Source of the DNA: Synechococcus sp. RCC307
GTDB taxonomy: Bacteria; Cyanobacteriota; Cyanobacteriia; PCC-6307; Cyanobiaceae
DNA length: 64,000 nucleotides
NCBI GenBank assembly: GCA_000063525.1
Contig: CT978603.1
Coordinates: 62,001 to 126,000, forward strand
Direction: 5' to 3'
How positions within the stretch are numbered: position 1 is the stretch's first letter; each line of letters begins with the position of its first letter. A model generated the notes under the pieces. It was given only the letters and a program-made list of their open reading frames with translations. It did not search any database and had not been told where the DNA came from. A program made the position numbers and the translations under genes. Positions 47,897-57,204 of this stretch are shown here, one piece after another.

Positions 47897-48670
47897 ATGC
47901 AATCGGGAGAGTCCACTCCCAATCAGCCGACCGCCACGCTGTTGGTGGTCGACGATGAGCCGGCAGTGCGTCGCGTCCTTTCGATGCGTCTGCAGCTCTC
48001 GGGTTATCGGGTGGTGTGCGCTGAAGACGGCGAGCAAGCGCTCGAGCTCTTTGCCAGTGAGCAGCCGGATTTAGTGGTGCTCGACGTAATGATGCCGAAG
48101 CTCGATGGCTTTGCGGTGTGCCGCAGGCTTCGCGCTGAATCGGCTGTGCCGATCGTTTTCCTCTCTTCTCTTGATGCCATCGCCGAAAAGGTGGCTGGTT
48201 TGGATCTCGGCGCTGACGATTACCTCTCCAAACCCTTCAGTCCTAAAGAACTTGAGGCGCGAATTAGTCGGATTCTGGGTCGTGTTGTTGGCCGCGGCAC
48301 AGCGAGCCAAGATCCCCGCGAGCCCGTGGCTGGCCTAGGTGTGCTTCGCCTTGGCGATTTGGTGGTGGACACCAATCGCCGCCAAGTGAGCCGTGGTGGC
48401 GAACGTATTTCACTCACCTACACCGAATTCAGTTTGCTGGAGCTTCTGTTCCGTGAACCGGGCCGGGTGGTGCCTCGCGCGGAGATCCTTGAGCAGCTGT
48501 GGGGTTACCCTCCCAGACGCACAGCTGATCTACGCGTCGTGGATGTGTATGTGGCCCGCCTGCGGGGCAAGCTCGAGCCGGATCCCCGCAATCCTGAATT
48601 GATCCTCACGGTGCGGGGCACGGGTTATGCCTCTCAGCGTCTCGGCGAACTCAGCGCAGCCGGAGCCTGA
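47897..48670 (+). CDS. rpaB: OmpR-type response regulator, RpaB-like
   Basis: RpaB is an essential cyanobacterial regulator of photosynthesis, high-light and redox-responsive genes, normally paired with the kinase NblS/Hik33. The 257 residues have a receiver domain ([23 protein letters not shown], phospho-acceptor Asp63 in VVLDVMMPK, Lys in [13 protein letters not shown]) and an OmpR winged helix ([72 protein letters not shown]). The long linker and the [14 protein letters not shown] sequence fit RpaB as I recall it. The kinase is not in the window. It is followed two bases later by lysS. Confidence 0.85.
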   Translation: MQSGESTPNQPTATLLVVDDEPAVRRVLSMRLQLSGYRVVCAEDGEQALELFASEQPDLVVLDVMMPKLDGFAVCRRLRAESAVPIVFLSSLDAIAEKVAGLDLGADDYLSKPFSPKELEARISRILGRVVGRGTASQDPREPVAGLGVLRLGDLVVDTNRRQVSRGGERISLTYTEFSLLELLFREPGRVVPRAEILEQLWGYPPRRTADLRVVDVYVARLRGKLEPDPRNPELILTVRGTGYASQRLGELSAAGA

Positions 48671-48672
48671 GC

Positions 48673-50181
48673 GTGAGCGAGCTGCGAGATACCCGCCTGG
48701 AGAAAGCCCAGGCATTAATTGAATGCGGCCAAGTGCCGTATGCCCTGCGTTTTGAGCCAAGCCATCGCACCGCTGAGCTGCAGCAAGCTCACGCCGATCT
48801 GCCCAATGGCGAAGAGCGTGATGTCTCCGTTGCGATCGCTGGCCGCGTGATGACGCGCCGGGTCATGGGCAAGTTGGCGTTTTTCACCCTCGCTGATGAG
48901 ACCGGCCCCATTCAGCTGTTTTTGGAAAAAGCCGCGCTGGGAGATGCGTTTAAGCAGATCACCAGCCTGGTGGATGCCGGCGACTGGATCGGGGTCAAGG
49001 GCACCTTGCGCCGCACCGATCGCGGTGAGTTGTCGGTGAAGGCAGCGCAATGGCAGATGCTCAGCAAAAGCCTGCAGCCGCTACCGGACAAATGGCATGG
49101 CCTGGCTGATGTGGAGAAGCGCTACCGCCAGCGCTACCTCGATCTGATCGTTTCTCCCGATACCCGCGACACCTTCCGCCGCCGCGCGCAGCTGGTGAGC
49201 GGCATCCGCCGCTGGCTGGATGAGCGCGATTTCCTGGAGATTGAAACCCCTGTGCTGCAAAGCGAGCCCGGAGGCGCCGATGCCCGGCCCTTTGAAACGC
49301 ACCACAACGCCCTGGATCTGCCGTTAACGCTGCGCATTGCGACCGAGCTCCACCTCAAGCGCTTGGTGGTGGGTGGTTTTGAGCGGGTCTATGAGCTGGG
49401 CCGGATTTTCAGAAATGAGGGCGTCAGCACGCGCCACAACCCTGAATTCACCTCAGTGGAGATCTATCAAGCCTTCGCTGATTACAACGACATGATGGAT
49501 CTCACCGAGGAGCTGATCAGCTCGGTGACCCAGCAGGTTTGCGGCAGCACCTTGATCAACTACCAAGGCACCGAGATCAATTTGGCCCCGGGCTGGCGCC
49601 GGGCCACCATGCATGAACTGGTGAAAGAAGCGACTGGGCTTGATTTCGCCGGCTTCAGTAGCCGCGAAGATGCTGCCGCAGCCATGGAAGCCAAGGGGTT
49701 GCAGACCCCGGCCTTGGCGGATTCGGTGGGCCGTTTGCTCAATGAGGCCTTTGAGCAGGCCGTGGAAGAAACCCTGATTCAGCCCACCTTCGTTACTGAC
49801 TATCCCGTTGAGATTTCACCGTTGGCGCGGTCCCACCGCAGCAAGCCAGGGTTGGTGGAGCGTTTTGAGCTGTTCATCGTCGGCCGTGAGCATGGCAATG
49901 CCTTCAGTGAGCTGACTGATCCAGTGGATCAGCGTCAACGCCTCGAGGCGCAGCAAGAGCGGCGTGCAGCAGGTGATCTAGAGGCGCAGCGCGTTGATGA
50001 GGACTTTTTGAATGCCCTTGAGGTGGGCATGCCACCCACCGGTGGTTTGGGCATTGGCATTGATCGCCTGGTGATGCTGCTCACCGATAGCCCATCGATC
50101 CGTGATGTGATCGCGTTTCCGCTGCTAAAGCCGGAAAGCCGAGACGGGTCCGCCGCAGTGGATAATGGTTCCACTGAGTAG
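48673..50181 (+). CDS. lysS: lysyl-tRNA synthetase (class II)
   Basis: This enzyme charges tRNA-Lys. The 502 residues have an N-terminal OB anticodon domain ([31 protein letters not shown]) and the class II core: motif 1 around [34 protein letters not shown], motif 2 [30 protein letters not shown], and motif 3 [18 protein letters not shown]. The start is GTG at 48673. It follows rpaB by two bases and is likely co-transcribed with it. Confidence 0.97.
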   Translation: MSELRDTRLEKAQALIECGQVPYALRFEPSHRTAELQQAHADLPNGEERDVSVAIAGRVMTRRVMGKLAFFTLADETGPIQLFLEKAALGDAFKQITSLVDAGDWIGVKGTLRRTDRGELSVKAAQWQMLSKSLQPLPDKWHGLADVEKRYRQRYLDLIVSPDTRDTFRRRAQLVSGIRRWLDERDFLEIETPVLQSEPGGADARPFETHHNALDLPLTLRIATELHLKRLVVGGFERVYELGRIFRNEGVSTRHNPEFTSVEIYQAFADYNDMMDLTEELISSVTQQVCGSTLINYQGTEINLAPGWRRATMHELVKEATGLDFAGFSSREDAAAAMEAKGLQTPALADSVGRLLNEAFEQAVEETLIQPTFVTDYPVEISPLARSHRSKPGLVERFELFIVGREHGNAFSELTDPVDQRQRLEAQQERRAAGDLEAQRVDEDFLNALEVGMPPTGGLGIGIDRLVMLLTDSPSIRDVIAFPLLKPESRDGSAAVDNGSTE

Positions 50182-50193
50182 ATTTCCTCTGGC

Positions 50194-50457
50194 ATGAGTG
50201 GAGAGCGCGTCGGTTTTCGTTTCACCCACGCCGATGCTGTGGTGAAGCGCAATCCCCAGGGCCGGTCACGCCGGGGTTGGGTGATGGAGGCCGTGGAGCA
50301 AACCACCAGCCGTGGCACCAAGATGCCGGCGTACCGGATCCGTTGGCGCGATAGCGAACGTCCTGAGATCGTGCTGCAGCACATGCTGATCGCCGATCCC
50401 GATCCCACCCCGCCGCCCGAAGGCGTGAACCTGGTTCCCCCAGCGCCTAAGGCTTAG
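50194..50457 (+). CDS. conserved small hypothetical protein
   Basis: This 87-residue soluble protein has no recognised domain. It is basic in the first half (HADAVVKRNPQGRSRRGWVMEAVEQTTSRGTKM) and ends in a Pro-rich tail (PDPTPPPEGVNLVPPAPKA). The middle, PAYRIRWRDSERPEIVLQHMLI, looks like a beta-rich SH3 or KOW-type strand pattern, which is a guess. The ATG at 50194 is 12 bases after lysS, so it is probably in the same transcript. Its stop overlaps the convergent YdcF gene by four bases. Confidence 0.65.
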   Translation: MSGERVGFRFTHADAVVKRNPQGRSRRGWVMEAVEQTTSRGTKMPAYRIRWRDSERPEIVLQHMLIADPDPTPPPEGVNLVPPAPKA

Positions 50458-51251
50458 GCCTGACCTCGCAATTGGTAGACCAGCAGACCCAGGTGTTCTT
50501 TGAGCACCTGGGTTGTTTGATCTAGAGCGTCGCTGCTGGGAATCAGATCGATCAATAGCTCACCCCAGCTGAAGGCCTGGTTTTGGTGTTGAGGATCCAG
50601 CTGGTAATCGCAGGCCACTGGAATGATCTGAAGCTCGCTTTGGCGCTTGAAGCTGGCTAAGGCGCGGGGCATGTGGAAGGCACTGGTCACCAAAATCAGC
50701 TGCTTCCAGCCTTGCTCTGCAGCGAGCTGGTTGATGCGTTGCGCTTCTTCTGCGGTGGTTCGTGCTTTCTCATTGAGCAGCAGAGCTGAGGCTGGAACAC
50801 CCAGCTCTTGGGCCAGCTGCTGACTCAGTACCGCTTCAGGGGCGATCGGGTCGTTCAGTGTGAAGCTCACCCTGGCGCCACTGGTGATCAGCACCGGTGC
50901 TTTGCCCTGCCTCCAGAGCCTCACGCCGCAGAGCAACCGATCGCCAGCCTCATTGACCTCCACACCTTGGCCCTTGGCTGGAGCCGGACGGATGCCCCCA
51001 CCCAGCACCAACACCGCATCAGCTTCGGGGAGGGATTTCGGGGTGAGTGAAGCGGCCTGATCTTCCAGTTGCCTCAGCAGGGCATCGCTCACCACCGGCA
51101 TCGCTGGCACGGCGATCACTAGCCATCCCGTGATCGAGAGCGGCAAGGCCCAACGCTGTTTGCGGCCGCCGATGGCGATCAGTTGCAGCAGAAGCCCCAA
51201 CCCCAGAGGGTAGATCAGTTGCGGCAGCAGCTTGCTGAGGAAAAACCCCAT
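50454..51251 (-). CDS. YdcF/DUF218 family membrane protein
   Basis: The family includes ElyC and SanA, linked to envelope integrity; molecular activity is not known. The 265-residue protein has two N-terminal spans (KLLPQLIYPLGLGLLLQLIAIG, WALPLSITGWLVIAVPAMPVVSDALL) and the DUF218 core: ADAVLVLGGGIRPAPAKGQGVEVNEAGDRLLCGVRLWRQGKAPVLITSGARV, then ALLLNEKARTTAEEAQRINQLAAEQGWKQLILVTSAFHMPRALASFKRQ. Its ATG overlaps the stop of the 160-residue gene by one base, making it the last gene of the egtB-egtD unit. Whether it has anything to do with ergothioneine is unknown. Confidence 0.87.
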   Translation of the reverse strand: MGFFLSKLLPQLIYPLGLGLLLQLIAIGGRKQRWALPLSITGWLVIAVPAMPVVSDALLRQLEDQAASLTPKSLPEADAVLVLGGGIRPAPAKGQGVEVNEAGDRLLCGVRLWRQGKAPVLITSGARVSFTLNDPIAPEAVLSQQLAQELGVPASALLLNEKARTTAEEAQRINQLAAEQGWKQLILVTSAFHMPRALASFKRQSELQIIPVACDYQLDPQHQNQAFSWGELLIDLIPSSDALDQTTQVLKEHLGLLVYQLRGQA

Positions 51252-51733
51252 TAGCTCTTGCGGCGACGCAATTCATCGAGCTCCTGCTCGGCTTCAAAGC
51301 GCTGCCAGGCGTCCTCCAGATCGGCAGCCTTTCCAGTTGTTGTTTTTGGTGGTTGTTTGGCAGCGGCGAGCTCTTGCTTCAATTGTTTTGCTTCCTCCCC
51401 CAAGGCGGCAAGGGCCTGCCACTGGGCCCGCCCTTGCCCCATCAAATGGCTGAGATGGCTTTCGGCGCGGCCGGCCAGATCATGGGCACCTGCGGTGCGC
51501 GCGCGCCCAACCCTCTCGCTCCAAGCACTGATCTCTTTGGACAGCTTCAGCAGGCGTTGGCGAAGGTCTTGGGCTTCTTGATCGATGGTGAGTAGGCGGT
51601 GGTGTTTGCGCCGTTGCTGCTCGTTGAAATGCTCCTGATCCAGCAGCTCCTTTTGATTGGGGTGGTCGCTTAAGAAGCGATCAAATTGCTGCTCCAGTTC
51701 TTGCTCGAGCCTTTGCCACCAGCTGCTTTCCAT
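51251..51733 (-). CDS. coiled-coil protein of the ergothioneine operon
   Basis: The 160-residue protein is highly charged and almost entirely helical by composition (LEQELEQQFDRFLSDHPNQKELLDQEHFNEQQRRKHHRLLTIDQEAQDLRQRLLKLSKEISAWSERVGRARTAGAHDLAGRAESHL), with heptad-like leucines. There is no signal peptide. Its position three bases after the 78-residue gene, and after egtB and egtD, matches the arrangement I recall for the cyanobacterial family annotated as hercynine metabolism protein. That name reflects gene context, not a measured activity. Adaptor or assembly roles are plausible but unproven. Confidence 0.7.
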   Translation of the reverse strand: MESSWWQRLEQELEQQFDRFLSDHPNQKELLDQEHFNEQQRRKHHRLLTIDQEAQDLRQRLLKLSKEISAWSERVGRARTAGAHDLAGRAESHLSHLMGQGRAQWQALAALGEEAKQLKQELAAAKQPPKTTTGKAADLEDAWQRFEAEQELDELRRRKS

Positions 51734-51736
51734 GAC

Positions 51737-51973
51737 TCAGCTTTGGGGAGGTTCCGGGGCCTTGGTGATCAGAGGCGCTTCGATTTCCTCTTGCAGTGGA
51801 GCGATGGCCCCTTCGCGAGAACGCAGCAGCAACTGGGTGAGCCTGGCCACAGCTCCTTCGCCCATGTCGTCACTACCGATCGCATCAAAGGCCCGCCGGT
51901 AAACGCCTTCGAGTTCTTCGATCAAGGATTCGCGCATGCGGCGAACGGCGGCCCGTTGTTCTTCGCGTCCCAT
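51737..51973 (-). CDS. small protein of the ergothioneine operon
   Basis: This 78-residue soluble protein begins MGREEQRAAVRRMRESLIEELEGVYRRAFDAIGSDDMGEGAVARLTQLLLRSREGA, two predicted amphipathic helices, then a short Pro-rich tail. It lies three bases after egtD and three bases before the 160-residue gene. Size and position fit the cyanobacterial family named hercynine metabolism small protein, which is a context-based name recalled from annotation. No catalytic motif is visible. Confidence 0.7.
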   Translation of the reverse strand: MGREEQRAAVRRMRESLIEELEGVYRRAFDAIGSDDMGEGAVARLTQLLLRSREGAIAPLQEEIEAPLITKAPEPPQS

Positions 51974-51976
51974 GGC

Positions 51977-52975
51977 TTAAGCGTTCATGCGGGCATCATC
52001 GCCCTGAGTGAGCAGGTGCAGGCTGAAGTGATCGTCAGCGTCACACCAGCGCTGGGATCCTTGCCATCCCGCTTGAGCAGCAAGATCCAGAAAATCAATC
52101 GGCGCGTACTTGTAGCTGTATTCGGTCATGAGCGCTTCACCAGCGGCGAACGGAATGCGTGAAGCGCCGATGGTCCAGGTTTGCGGGGTGTTGGCCACCA
52201 GTGCCATGGCGATGCGCTGGTGTTCTGGCTGCCAAGCGGCTTGGTAGGTGAATGGCTCAGGGTCCAGTTCGATTGCCAAATCGCGTTGCAGCCTGCGCAG
52301 CAGATTTTTGGCGAAAGCTGCTGAGACTCCTGCGTTGTCGTCGTAGGCCGCTTCCAGCAGTGATGGCTCCCTGGGTTGATCAATGCCGATCAACAGTTGA
52401 GCTTTCTCTCCCAGCAGTTGGCGAATTCTCTGCAGGAAGTTGATGGCTGCATCGGGTTCAAAATTGCCTAACGAGCTGCCGGGGAAAAATCCCACCATCG
52501 GTTTGCTTTGCCATGCCTTGGGCAATGGCAGGTCCAACGGTTGGCTGTAATCGGCGCAGATTCCCAGCATGGGAATGCTCGGGTGACGCTCTTGCAAGCG
52601 AGTGCCAGCTTCCTGCAGGTGCTCAGCACTGATGTCGATGGCCAGGTAACTGGGCTCGTGCATCGCATCGAGCAATGGCGACACTTTTTCGGCACTGCCG
52701 GCGCCAAATTCCACGACGAGGCATCCAGTCGGTAACGCCTCAGCAATTGCTTGCGCTTGGGTGCCTAGAAGGTCTTTCTCAAGTCGGGTGAGGGTGTATT
52801 CCGGTTGCTCGCAAATGGCATCAAATAGGGCTGAGCCTTGGCGGTCGTACAGCAGCCAGGCCGGCAGTTGCTTGGGGCTGCGGTTGAGCCCGTCGATGAC
52901 CGCTTTGCTCACATCAGTGGGGGCTGGATGCAGGTCAATGAGCTCAAAGTGTTGAGCGGTCGCGTGAGGGCTCAT
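51977..52975 (-). CDS. egtD: L-histidine N-alpha-trimethyltransferase
   Basis: EgtD trimethylates histidine with SAM to give hercynine, the first step of ergothioneine synthesis. The protein of about 332 residues shows PAWLLYDRQGSALFDAICEQPEYTLTRLE, the SAM loop VVEFGAGSAEKVSPLLDA, AIDISAEHL, GFFPGSSLGNFEP and YDDNAGVSAAFAKNLLRRL, which contains the Asn/Tyr substrate contacts of the family. ATG 52975 (MSPHATAQHFE) is chosen because it sits on the egtB stop (TGATG overlap); an upstream extension is not family-like. Confidence 0.94.
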   Translation of the reverse strand: MSPHATAQHFELIDLHPAPTDVSKAVIDGLNRSPKQLPAWLLYDRQGSALFDAICEQPEYTLTRLEKDLLGTQAQAIAEALPTGCLVVEFGAGSAEKVSPLLDAMHEPSYLAIDISAEHLQEAGTRLQERHPSIPMLGICADYSQPLDLPLPKAWQSKPMVGFFPGSSLGNFEPDAAINFLQRIRQLLGEKAQLLIGIDQPREPSLLEAAYDDNAGVSAAFAKNLLRRLQRDLAIELDPEPFTYQAAWQPEHQRIAMALVANTPQTWTIGASRIPFAAGEALMTEYSYKYAPIDFLDLAAQAGWQGSQRWCDADDHFSLHLLTQGDDARMNA

Positions 52976-54162
52976 CAACGATCCACCGCCAGTCGGATTC
53001 CAGCGGCCTGCCAGCGGCACTGGGGCCCAAAGAAGTTGCGGTAGCTCAGCCGCCCGTGGCCAGCTGGCGTCAGAAAACAGCTGCCGCGCAGCACCATTTG
53101 ACTGCTCATGAATTTGCCGTTGTATTCACCAACAGCCCCCGCCGCCGGGTTGAAACCGCGATAGGGGGTGTAAGGGCTCGCAGTCCACTGCCAGAGGCTG
53201 CCAAACCAATCCGCCGCGGCGGCGGAATATTGCCTCGCGGCTTGCTCCCATTCCGCTTCGGTCGGGAGCCGCGCACCAGCCCAGCGGGCATAGGCATCAG
53301 CTTCAAACCAACTCAGATGACGCACTGGGGCTTGGGCTTCCCGCGGTTGCAAGCCGCGCAGGCTGAATTCCATCCCATCAGCGCGCCAGTAGCGGGGAGC
53401 TGCCCAGCCGTTCTCTTGCACCAAGCTCCAGCCCTCAGACATCCACAGATGTGGTTTTTGGTAGCCACCAGCAGCGATGAAGGCTTCGAACTCCGCGTTG
53501 GTCACTAAGCGATCAGCCAGCGCACAGGCATCCAGCCAAACTCTCTGACGAGGGGTTTCGTTGTCGAAGTGGAATTCAGGGTTGCCTGGCTCAACGCCAA
53601 TGCTGATCACACCGCTCCTTAACTCCAACCAGTGGCCGCTGCGGCCCTGGGCCGGAGGTGCTGGGGTATCCGGGTTGTAGCCGTGAGCCAGTGGATTGCG
53701 GCTGAAGCCATCGAGAAGATCCATCAACAACAGCTCTTGGTGCTGTTGCTCGTGCTGCAAGCCCAACTCCAGTAGTTGAGCTTGCTCATGATTCATGCCT
53801 TCCAGCAGCCAGCTTTGTAGCTCCTGATCCACCCGCTCACGCCAGTGCAAAACCTCAGCGATGGTGGGCCGGCTGAGCAGGCCCCGCTGGGGCCTGGGAT
53901 GGCGAGGACCTGCCGCTTCGTAATAGGAGTTGAACAACACACCCCAACCCTCTGGCAGCGGCTGCCAGTTGGGCCGGTTGGGCTGCAGCAGGAAGGTGTC
54001 AAAAAACCAGGTGGTGTGGGCCAGGTGCCACTTAGGGGGGCTGGCATCCGCCATGCCCTGGAGCATCAGATCTTCCGGCTCCAGCGGTGCCACCAGATCC
54101 ACACTGCGGTCGCGGATCGCGCTCAAGCGCTCGAGCACCGGCGCTGGGGAGTGTCGGATCAT
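52975..54162 (-). CDS. egtB: EgtB-type sulfoxide synthase
   Basis: EgtB is the non-haem iron enzyme that joins hercynine to cysteine or gamma-glutamylcysteine, with oxygen, to form the sulfoxide intermediate. The protein of 395 residues has a DinB-type N-terminal domain with iron ligands at His49 (WHLAHTTWFF) and in HEQQHQE (His137, His141), and a C-terminal formylglycine-enzyme-like domain (SWFEADAYARWAGARLPTEAEWEQAAR, RGSCFLTPAGHGRLSYRNFF). ATG 54162 is chosen; about 100 upstream codons in the same frame overlap cysK and are not family-like. The sulfur donor cannot be told from sequence. It is divergent from cysK. Confidence 0.93.
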   Translation of the reverse strand: MIRHSPAPVLERLSAIRDRSVDLVAPLEPEDLMLQGMADASPPKWHLAHTTWFFDTFLLQPNRPNWQPLPEGWGVLFNSYYEAAGPRHPRPQRGLLSRPTIAEVLHWRERVDQELQSWLLEGMNHEQAQLLELGLQHEQQHQELLLMDLLDGFSRNPLAHGYNPDTPAPPAQGRSGHWLELRSGVISIGVEPGNPEFHFDNETPRQRVWLDACALADRLVTNAEFEAFIAAGGYQKPHLWMSEGWSLVQENGWAAPRYWRADGMEFSLRGLQPREAQAPVRHLSWFEADAYARWAGARLPTEAEWEQAARQYSAAAADWFGSLWQWTASPYTPYRGFNPAAGAVGEYNGKFMSSQMVLRGSCFLTPAGHGRLSYRNFFGPQCRWQAAGIRLAVDR

Positions 54163-54217
54163 CCTCAGGGCGCCCGGTGGCGGGACCCTAGCCTGCGCAA
54201 ACGCAGTCGACAGCAGG

Positions 54218-55219
54218 ATGGGGATCACTCGCGGATTCGTTGGAGCGGTGGGCAACACCCCGCTGATTCGCCTGGAGCATCTCAGCGAGTGCACCGGCTG
54301 CGAAATCCTCGGCAAGGCTGAGTTCATGAACCCTGGCGGTTCGGTCAAAGACCGTGCTGCGCTGGGAATTCTTTTGGCTGCCGAAGCCAGTGGTGACCTC
54401 AAAGCAGGCGGCACCGTTGTCGAGGGAACAGCCGGGAACACCGGCATTGGTTTGGCCCATCTCTGCAATGCCCGCGGCTACCGCTGCGTGATCGTGATCC
54501 CAGAAACGCAGTCGGCCGAAAAGATCGACCTGCTGCGCAGCCTTGGGGCTGAAGTGCGCACAGTGCCTGCCGTGCCGTACCGGGATCCCAACAACTACGT
54601 GAAACTCTCAGGCCGGATCGCTGAGGAGATTCCCGGTGCGGTTTGGGCCAATCAATTTGATAACCGCGCCAACCGTCAGGCCCATGCCGACACCACTGGT
54701 CCGGAAATCTGGCAGCAATGCGAAGGCCGGCTGGATGGCTGGGTGGCTGCAACAGGCACTGGTGGCACCTACGCCGGCGTGGCGCTTTACCTCAAGCAGC
54801 AATCCGATGCTGTGCGCTGCGTGCTGGCCGATCCCCATGGCAGTGCCCTCTACAGCTGGGCCAGCAATGGGGAATTGGCCAGTGAAGGTTCGTCGGTGAC
54901 CGAGGGCATCGGCAACAGCCGCATCACCGCCAATTTGGAGGGGGCTCCCGTCGATGAGGCGATCCGCATCGATGATCAGACCGCCATTGATGTGCTTTAC
55001 GACCTCCTTTGGCATGAAGGTCTGTTCTTGGGTGGTTCGGTCGGGATCAATGTGGCCGCGGCTGTTGAGTTGGCCCGGCGCTTAGGGCCTGGACATCGCA
55101 TCGTCACGGTGTTGTGTGATGGCGGTGATCGCTATCGCTCCCGCATTTGGAATCAGGAGTGGTTGCAAAGCCGGGGGCTGCGCCAGCCAGAGCGGCAGCA
55201 ACTCGGTAGCGTCGCTTAA
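54218..55219 (+). CDS. cysK: cysteine synthase A (O-acetylserine sulfhydrylase)
   Basis: CysK makes cysteine from O-acetylserine and sulfide with PLP. The 333 residues contain the PLP lysine in MNPGGSVKDRAALG, the phosphate-cradle motif VEGTAGNTGIGLA, TGTGGTYAGVALYLK and LGGSVGINVAAAVELA. ATG 54218 (MGITRGFVGAVGNTPLIRLE) is chosen, preceded by AGG eight bases before; the open frame continues upstream into egtB. It is divergent from egtB (55 bases between), so cysteine production sits next to the enzyme that consumes it. Confidence 0.93.
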   Translation: MGITRGFVGAVGNTPLIRLEHLSECTGCEILGKAEFMNPGGSVKDRAALGILLAAEASGDLKAGGTVVEGTAGNTGIGLAHLCNARGYRCVIVIPETQSAEKIDLLRSLGAEVRTVPAVPYRDPNNYVKLSGRIAEEIPGAVWANQFDNRANRQAHADTTGPEIWQQCEGRLDGWVAATGTGGTYAGVALYLKQQSDAVRCVLADPHGSALYSWASNGELASEGSSVTEGIGNSRITANLEGAPVDEAIRIDDQTAIDVLYDLLWHEGLFLGGSVGINVAAAVELARRLGPGHRIVTVLCDGGDRYRSRIWNQEWLQSRGLRQPERQQLGSVA

Positions 55220-55230
55220 GAGCCAGAAGA

Positions 55231-57204
55231 GTGGCCGTGCCGACCCCTGCTGAGGCCGCCAGCGGAGCCTTGCTTGAGCGCCGTTATCGCCTCGATGAGG
55301 TTCTCAGCGAGGCTGAGGGCACGCGCCTCTGGCGCGGCGCCGACACGTTGGTGGGTGAGTTGCCCGTGGCCATTCGCGCCTGGTGGGGGCTCACGGATGA
55401 AGAGTTAGCGGCCTTGCAGCAGCGCTTGGAGCGGCTCAAGGCCGTGCTGCATCCCCAAATTCCCCGCTTGGGGGAGCAGTTGCCTGCCGAGGGTGGTTGC
55501 TGGCAGGTCCGCGAATGGATTAGTGGGCGCACCTACCAAGACCTGCTGCAGGCCCGCCAAGAGCGGCAGCTTGTCTTTGGCTCTGGGGAGGTGCTGCTGC
55601 TGCTGCGGCAGTTGCTGCCTGCCTTAGCTGCTTTGCATGGGCAGAACCTGGTGCATGGCGATCTGACCCCCGCCAATTTGGTTCGCCGCGATAGCGATGG
55701 ACTGCCGGTGCTGATTGATTTCGGCCTGCAAGCTGCCGTCGTTGGTCAACCGCTGACTGCTGCCACGGCGGGCTATGCCCCACCCCAGGCCAGGCACGAG
55801 CCCTATGGGCTGTGGATGGACCTCTACAGCCTCGGTGTTGTGGCCCTCGTGCTGCTTAGTGGTGAAGAGCCAGCAGCCTTAATGGATCCCGTGTCGCTGG
55901 CCTGGCGCTGGCCGGAAGGGATTGATCTGGATGCTGCGTTTCGCCAGGTGCTGGAGCGGCTGCTGGCAACAAGCCCTGAGCAGCGCTTCAACTCAGCGGC
56001 TGAGGTGGCTGAGGCGTTAACCGCTCTGCCTGTCCCTGAGAGCACCGGGCCGGTGAGCCGCTCGGATCGCACGGCTGTGTTGCTGCCGCAGCTCAAGCCA
56101 GAGCAGCAAGCAGAGGCATCTCCTGCCCCTGCGCCCACCCGTCCAACCCGCGATGAGCGCCGGCGCGCCAAAGAACAAGCCGCGGAAGGTCGTTTTTGGC
56201 CTGTGGTGATTGCCCTGCTCTTGGCAGCGTTGGTGGGTTCGGCTTTGGGTTGGTTGCTGTTGGGTCGCAACCGCCAGAGCAACCGCCCGGCTTCAGCGCT
56301 TGCACCGGAGCTCAGCTTGCCGCCAGCCGAGTTGGATCAACGCCAGCAATTGCTTAATCGCCTCAGGGCGTTGCAGGTCGATCAGGCCTGGTTTCTCAAG
56401 TTGGTGGATAGCAGCCTCGCGGCTCAGTTCCCGGAGCGAGGCGGGCGAGCACCCACCGACTCCTTGGAGGATGCGCCCCTGCGCAAAATCTGGAACGACC
56501 TAGCCCAGGAGTGGCTGGTGCGCGTTGAGCAGCTTCCTGTTCCCCTGCGCCAACGCCTGGGCAGTTACACAGATGCGGATTGGAAGCAACGCGAGAAATC
56601 CCTCACCAAAGAGGGTCTGAGTCCATTGGTGCTGCGGCAGTTGGTCAGCAGCAGCGCTCAGAACCTGCTGCCCGGCCGCAATCCAGAGACGATTCCTGCT
56701 GAGCCTGTGCGGCAGATCTGGTATGCCGCAGCTCTGCGCAGCTTGGAAGGCCTCAAGGTGGAGCAGCTCAAGCCTGTTTTGAACGTCCCGAGTTCACTAA
56801 GCACGTCAGTGGATGGGCAAGGGGCCAAGTTGATCGCCATCAACGTGCCCAAAAACCATCGTTTGGTGCTGGGGGTCAATGGCACGCCGTTGATGCAGAT
56901 GAGCTTGTTTGCCGCCAATGGCAAGGTGCTGGAGCCCCGTGGTCCGCTGCGGGTGCTCAGCGTGGCCCGGGTGGAGAACTCCCCGGTGCAGTTGTTGATT
57001 CGCAACGATGGCCTCGCTCCAGGCTTAATCAGCCTTTCGGTGCGGGTTGATCCGCCCTTGCCCAAGCCTGCGCGCGAGACCCAACGGCCTCGCCAACAGC
57101 AGCCTTCCGCTCAGCCGCCCAACCAGCCTCAGCCCCAAACTCCGAAGCAGGATTCGGTGCTTGATGAGATCAAGCAGCCCACGGTTGATCCCTTTGGCAA
57201 TTAG
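55231..57204 (+). CDS. membrane-anchored Ser/Thr kinase-like protein with degenerate ATP site
   Basis: The 657-residue protein has a Hanks-type kinase domain (about 17-265), a single membrane span (about 322-345, [22 protein letters not shown]) and an exported C-terminal domain of roughly 310 residues ending in a Pro/Gln-rich tail. The catalytic loop HGDLTPANL (Asp144, Asn149), DFG (163-165) and MDLYSLGVV remain. The glycine loop is [12 protein letters not shown], without the GxGxxG pattern, and the VAIK lysine is Arg (VAIRAW, Arg49). It may be a pseudokinase or an atypical kinase. The start is GTG at 55231, 11 bases after cysK. The stop overlaps the convergent smpB gene by four bases. Confidence 0.82.
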
